Shown: positions 60,472 to 64,000 of the stretch, piece by piece | Layout of the letters: every line of letters starts with the position of its first letter | Numbering within the stretch: position 1 is the first letter of the stretch | Assembly (NCBI GenBank): GCA_014762635.1 | Contig: JABURR010000017.1 | Location: forward strand, 1-64,000 | Length of the DNA: 64,000 nucleotides | Source of the DNA: Paracoccaceae bacterium | GTDB lineage: Bacteria > Pseudomonadota > Alphaproteobacteria > Rhodobacterales > Rhodobacteraceae | Direction: 5' to 3' | Translations under genes and position numbers: made by a program | The notes under the pieces: generated by a model | Databases searched by the model: none | Seen by the model: the letters and a program-made list of their open reading frames with translations, nothing else | Told to the model about the DNA's origin: nothing

Positions 60472-63258
60472 ATGAGCCTTGCATCCCGCCTGACCCGATC
60501 GCCCCGACCTTTCGACGCGGACCGCGCTGCCGAAATCCGGGACGCGTTTGACGATCTGCAACCCGAGCAGCGCGAATTCCTGTCCGGAACGGCGGGCTGC
60601 AGCCCTTATCTGCATGGGTTGATCGAGCGCGAGGCGGACTGGCTTCGTGCCATTCTTGACCACGAACCCGAGGCGACCTTCGAGGCAATCCTCGAGGCCA
60701 TACCACCCCACGACGCCGGAGAACTGCCCGCGGAACTGCGGCGGGCCAAGCGTCGCGTGGCCCTGTTGACCGCCCTGGCTGACCTTGGCGGGGTTTGGCC
60801 GCTTGAGCCCGTCACCGGGGCGCTGACCCGGTTCGCGGACCTGGCCACGGATCGCGCGCTCAAGGCCGGGGTCGCCGCCGAGATTCGCCGTGGAAAGCTG
60901 CCCGGCGCCGAGGATGGCGATGTCGACACCGGCGCGGGCATGTTCGCGCTGGCAATGGGCAAGATGGGGGCGGGCGAACTCAATTATTCCTCGGATATCG
61001 ACCTGATCTGCCTGTTCGATGAAAGCCGGTTCGCAGAGGATGACTATTACGACGCCCGCAGCGGTTTCATCCGGGCCACGCGGAAGATGGCGGCCATGCT
61101 GTCGGATATGACTGCGGAGGGCTACGTCTTCCGCACCGATCTACGGCTGCGGCCCGATCCCGCGTCGACGCCGGTCTGCCTCGCCATGGATGCCGCCGAA
61201 AGCTACTACGAAAGCCTCGGGCGGACCTGGGAACGCGCCGCCTATATCAAGGCGCGCACCGCCGCGGGCGATCTGTCGGCGGGGGAGGGTTTCCTGAAGC
61301 GACTGACGCCCTTCGTCTGGCGCAAGCACCTTGATTTCGCGGCCATCCAGGATGCCCATGACATGCGCCTGCGCATCCGAGAGCACAAGGGCCTGCACGG
61401 GCCGATCGCGCTTGAAGGCCATGACATGAAGCTCGGCCAGGGGGGCATCCGCGAGATCGAGTTCTTCACCCAGACCCGGCAGATCATCGCGGGCGGGCGC
61501 GATACTGACCTCAGGGTGCGCGGCACGGTCGAAGGACTTGCGCGACTGGCCGAGAAGGGCTGGATCCCCGAGGATGTGGCCCAGACCCTGACCGAAGATT
61601 ACCGCGCCCATCGCGAGGTGGAGCACCGCCTTCAGATGGTCCGTGACGCCCAGACCCACACCATGCCGACCACGGCTGAGGGAATTGCACGAATTGCCGC
61701 CTTCATGGACTTCGACGAGGCCGATCTGCGGCGCGATGTGAAGGAGCGGCTGGAACGCGTGGCGGAATTGACCGAGGGGTTCTTTGCCCCCGGGCAATCT
61801 CGTCCCGAGCCGCAAATGAGTGCGACGGCCAGTGAAATCGTCTCGCGCTGGACGACATACCCGGCCTTGCGCTCGGCGCGCGCAATGGAAATCTTCGAAC
61901 GGCTGAAGCCGGAACTCCTGTCCCGACTTCAGAAGTCGGCGAAGCCGGACGAAGCGCTGCTGCAGTTCGACGGGTTCCTGTCGGGTTTGCCCGCCGGGGT
62001 GCAGCTCTTTTCCCTTTTCGAGGCCAGCCCCCAGTTGGTGGATCTTATCGTGGATATATCCGCGACTGCCCCAGCCCTGGCGCAATACCTGAGCCGCAAT
62101 TCCGGCGTTTTCGATGCGGTGCTGGATGGCCAATTCTTCGCGGATTGGCCCGGGAGTGCGGCGCTCGAACAACGGCTGTGCGACGTTCTGGCAGAGATCG
62201 ACGATTACGAGAAGAAGCTCGATGGTGCGCGCCGCTGGTGCAAGGAATGGCATTTCCGGATCGGCGTCCATCACCTGCGCGGGGTGATCGGCGGCGCGGA
62301 GGCCGGGAAGCAATATGCCGACCTGGCCGTTGCAACGCTGGCGGCGCTCTGGCCTTCGGTGCTGGAGGAATTCTCCGCCAAACATGGCGTGCCCCCGGGC
62401 CGCGGTGCTGTCGTTCTGGGCATGGGGTCGCTGGGGGCGGAACGCCTGTCGGCCACGTCGGACCTGGACGTGATCATGATCTACGATGCCGCCGGTGTTG
62501 ATTTTTCCGAGGGGCGTCGACCATTGGCCGCGCGAGCCTATTACGCACGGCTGACCCAGGCTCTGGTGACGGCGGTTACCGCGCCGATGGCGGAAGGGAA
62601 GCTCTACGAAATGGACATGCGGCTGCGTCCCTCGGGGCGGCAGGGGCCGGTAGCGACCTCGCTGGACTCTTTCCAGACGTATCAGCGCGAGGAGGCCTGG
62701 ACCTGGGAACACATGGCGCTGACCCGTGCGCGTCCGGTGGCGGGCTGCATGGATCTTGGTGAAGAGGTGGAGCAGTTTCGCCGCTCCTTGCTGGCAGAAC
62801 CGCGCGATGTCGAGAAGATCGTTGGCGATACGAGGGAGATGCGCGATCGGTTGGCCGAGGCCAAACCCGGACGTGGGACCTGGGATCCTAAGCAGGGCGC
62901 GGGCCGGATGATGGAGATCGAACTGGTCGCACAGGCCGGGGCGCTGCTGGCGGGCTCGCCGGATCGGTCGGTGCCGGGGCAACTGGCCGCCGGGACAGAA
63001 GCGGGGTGGCTGACCGAGGATGAGGCGCGGGTTCTGACATCCGCTTACGACCTGTTCGGGCGGGTGCAGATGGTCTCGCGCCTGCTGAGCGGCGGGGCGC
63101 TCGACCTAGAGGCCGTGGGGCAGGGCGGTGCCGATTTCCTGCTTCGCGAAACCGATGCACGTGATATTGCTTCGCTTGGGCGCAAGCTGGACGCCACGGC
63201 CGACGGGGCGTCCGGTGCGGTCGAGGCGGCCTTCGGTCGCGCCCCGAAGGTGACGTGA
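60472..63258 (+). CDS. glnE: bifunctional glutamine synthetase adenylyltransferase/deadenylase
   Basis: GlnE adds or removes AMP on glutamine synthetase in response to PII signals. The 928-residue product has two nucleotidyltransferase domains. The N-terminal deadenylase carries GELNYSSDIDLICLFDES near residue 168, and the C-terminal adenylylase carries AERLSATSDLDVIMIYD near residue 660. Linking helical regions include HREVEHRLQMVRDAQTHTMP near 385. The ATG of MSLASRLTRSPRPF was chosen by family pattern; a TTG eight codons upstream is possible and the ribosome site is weak. No glnA or glnB is in the window. Confidence 0.95.
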   Translation: MSLASRLTRSPRPFDADRAAEIRDAFDDLQPEQREFLSGTAGCSPYLHGLIEREADWLRAILDHEPEATFEAILEAIPPHDAGELPAELRRAKRRVALLTALADLGGVWPLEPVTGALTRFADLATDRALKAGVAAEIRRGKLPGAEDGDVDTGAGMFALAMGKMGAGELNYSSDIDLICLFDESRFAEDDYYDARSGFIRATRKMAAMLSDMTAEGYVFRTDLRLRPDPASTPVCLAMDAAESYYESLGRTWERAAYIKARTAAGDLSAGEGFLKRLTPFVWRKHLDFAAIQDAHDMRLRIREHKGLHGPIALEGHDMKLGQGGIREIEFFTQTRQIIAGGRDTDLRVRGTVEGLARLAEKGWIPEDVAQTLTEDYRAHREVEHRLQMVRDAQTHTMPTTAEGIARIAAFMDFDEADLRRDVKERLERVAELTEGFFAPGQSRPEPQMSATASEIVSRWTTYPALRSARAMEIFERLKPELLSRLQKSAKPDEALLQFDGFLSGLPAGVQLFSLFEASPQLVDLIVDISATAPALAQYLSRNSGVFDAVLDGQFFADWPGSAALEQRLCDVLAEIDDYEKKLDGARRWCKEWHFRIGVHHLRGVIGGAEAGKQYADLAVATLAALWPSVLEEFSAKHGVPPGRGAVVLGMGSLGAERLSATSDLDVIMIYDAAGVDFSEGRRPLAARAYYARLTQALVTAVTAPMAEGKLYEMDMRLRPSGRQGPVATSLDSFQTYQREEAWTWEHMALTRARPVAGCMDLGEEVEQFRRSLLAEPRDVEKIVGDTREMRDRLAEAKPGRGTWDPKQGAGRMMEIELVAQAGALLAGSPDRSVPGQLAAGTEAGWLTEDEARVLTSAYDLFGRVQMVSRLLSGGALDLEAVGQGGADFLLRETDARDIASLGRKLDATADGASGAVEAAFGRAPKVT

Positions 63259-63277
63259 AGGGAATGGAGAGGCGCAG

Positions 63278-63550
63278 ATGACCGCCGAAGACCAGATTGA
63301 CAAAACGGGACTGATCCGCGAGGCCTATCAGATCGACGGGATCGGCGCGGCCGAATGCCGGTCGATCTTTCTGGACTGGGCGATCAAGCTGCCTGCGGAT
63401 ATCGCGCCGCGGGAGGCGATCCAGATCCTCCTGGATCGCTACGCGCAGGATGCCCCCGACCACCCGATGACCCAGGTTCTGAACGCCGGTCTGGCCGAGG
63501 AAGCCGCCCCGCGCAGACGCGGCGGACGGCGCGCCCGGCTAGACGGTTAG
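63278..63550 (+). CDS. conserved small protein of unknown function
   Basis: The 90-residue product begins MTAEDQIDKTGLIREAY and has two predicted helices around residues 10-35 and 45-55, then a basic tail RRRGGRRARL. I do not recognise the family. GGAGAGG lies eight bases before the ATG, and it follows glnE by 19 bases, so it is likely co-transcribed. The basic C-terminus could contact nucleic acid or acidic partners. Its stop overlaps the stop of the convergent aldolase gene by 3 bases. Confidence 0.7.
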   Translation: MTAEDQIDKTGLIREAYQIDGIGAAECRSIFLDWAIKLPADIAPREAIQILLDRYAQDAPDHPMTQVLNAGLAEEAAPRRRGGRRARLDG

Positions 63551-64000
63551 CGGCTGAGCTGGCTGGCCTCGCGGGCAAGCGCCTCAATCCGGTCCCAGTC
63601 GCCACTGGCCACCGCATCGGCGGGCGCGACCCAGCTTCCACCTACGCAGAGCGTGTTGGAAAGGCCCAGGTAATCCGGCGCGTTCTTCAGGCTGACGCCC
63701 CCCGTGGGACAGAATCGGATCTGAGGGATCGGCGCGCCGATGGATTTGAGCGCCGGCGCACCGCCCGAGGCTTCGGCGGGGAAGAACTTCTGAACGGTGT
63801 AGCCCCGTTCCAGCAGCCGCATCGCCTCGGTCGCCGTTGCCGCACCGGGCAGAAGCGGCAGGTCTTCGGATTCACAGGCAGCCAGCAGACGGTCCGTTGC
63901 TCCGGGCGACACCCCGAAGCGCGCGCCCGCCGCCTTGGCGGCCTTCACGTCTTCGGGCGTCAGCAGCGTGCCCGCGCCGACCACGCCGCCCGGCACCTCG
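63547..64000 (-). CDS. eda: KDPG/KHG aldolase, 5' end outside the window
   Basis: The visible C-terminal 150 residues match the class I aldolase that splits 2-keto-3-deoxy-6-phosphogluconate to pyruvate and glyceraldehyde 3-phosphate in the Entner-Doudoroff pathway. GGVVGAGTLLTPEDVKAAKAAGARFGVSPG starts at the edge. The Schiff-base lysine is in TVQKFFPAEASGG, and the phosphate loop is in RFCPTGGVSLKNAPDYL. The N-terminal third lies beyond 64000. It converges on the small unknown gene. Confidence 0.9.
   Translation of the reverse strand, partial: EVPGGVVGAGTLLTPEDVKAAKAAGARFGVSPGATDRLLAACESEDLPLLPGAATATEAMRLLERGYTVQKFFPAEASGGAPALKSIGAPIPQIRFCPTGGVSLKNAPDYLGLSNTLCVGGSWVAPADAVASGDWDRIEALAREASQLSR

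Overview
The window is a gene-dense, high-GC bacterial chromosome segment that looks like an alphaproteobacterium of the Rhodobacterales/Roseobacter type. Three things point that way: LexA operators of the direct-repeat form GTTC-N7-GTTC in front of lexA and uvrA, a trpE-yibQ-like-trpG-trpD block, and a B12-dependent class II ribonucleotide reductase (nrdJ). I see no phage, IS element, CRISPR array or plasmid backbone. Almost everything is core metabolism, translation, DNA repair or cell envelope.

Layout. 0-4 kb: histidine operon hisB-hisH-hisA-hisF-hisE on the minus strand, with a DUF2147 gene on the opposite strand between hisH and hisA, followed by tRNA-Gly. 4-13.4 kb: panE-like reductase, then minus-strand gltA and gltX, plus-strand comEC, and a minus-strand run trpC-moaC-moeA-lexA. 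13.4-25.6 kb: a DUF2189 membrane protein, a bactofilin/M23 peptidase pair, a DUF455 ferritin-like protein coupled to a PrxQ/Bcp peroxiredoxin, a large AsmA/YhdP-like protein coupled to queA, an MFS transporter, DUF924 and lpdA. 25.6-33.9 kb: rhodanese, MFS transporter, SOS-controlled uvrA, a small secreted protein, xthA, a YhiN-type flavoprotein and a DsbA-type oxidoreductase. 34-40 kb: aminotransferase, amidase, PBP1A and prfB on the plus strand. 40-48.6 kb: trpG-trpD, yibQ-like, and a minus-strand run fabI-L,D-transpeptidase-gpt-ppiD-trpE. 48.7-55 kb: pdxH, a double cold-shock-domain protein coupled to a DUF192 protein, tRNA-Pro and nrdJ. 55-64 kb: ilvB-ilvN behind a leader-peptide attenuator, bpt, RDD and DUF2852 membrane proteins, a YbaK-type deacylase, glnE, a small unknown protein and the 3' part of an eda-type aldolase.

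Gene coupling is tight: many neighbours share ATGA, GTGA or TGATG junctions. The most informative material is regulatory. There is a complete ilv transcription attenuator with leader peptide MRDLIVVVGKWRMGR, a triple GTTC operator at lexA, a LexA box at uvrA, a pair of NrdR-box-like sites 31 bp apart before nrdJ, a 17-codon upstream ORF that overlaps the nrdJ start codon, a perfect 22-bp palindrome between bcp and the YhdP-like gene, and an 11-bp-periodic repeat shared by the regions upstream of the his and ilv operons. I found no wholly new multi-gene system. The shared his/ilv repeat, the nrdJ leader region and the 22-bp palindrome are the best candidates for undescribed biology.
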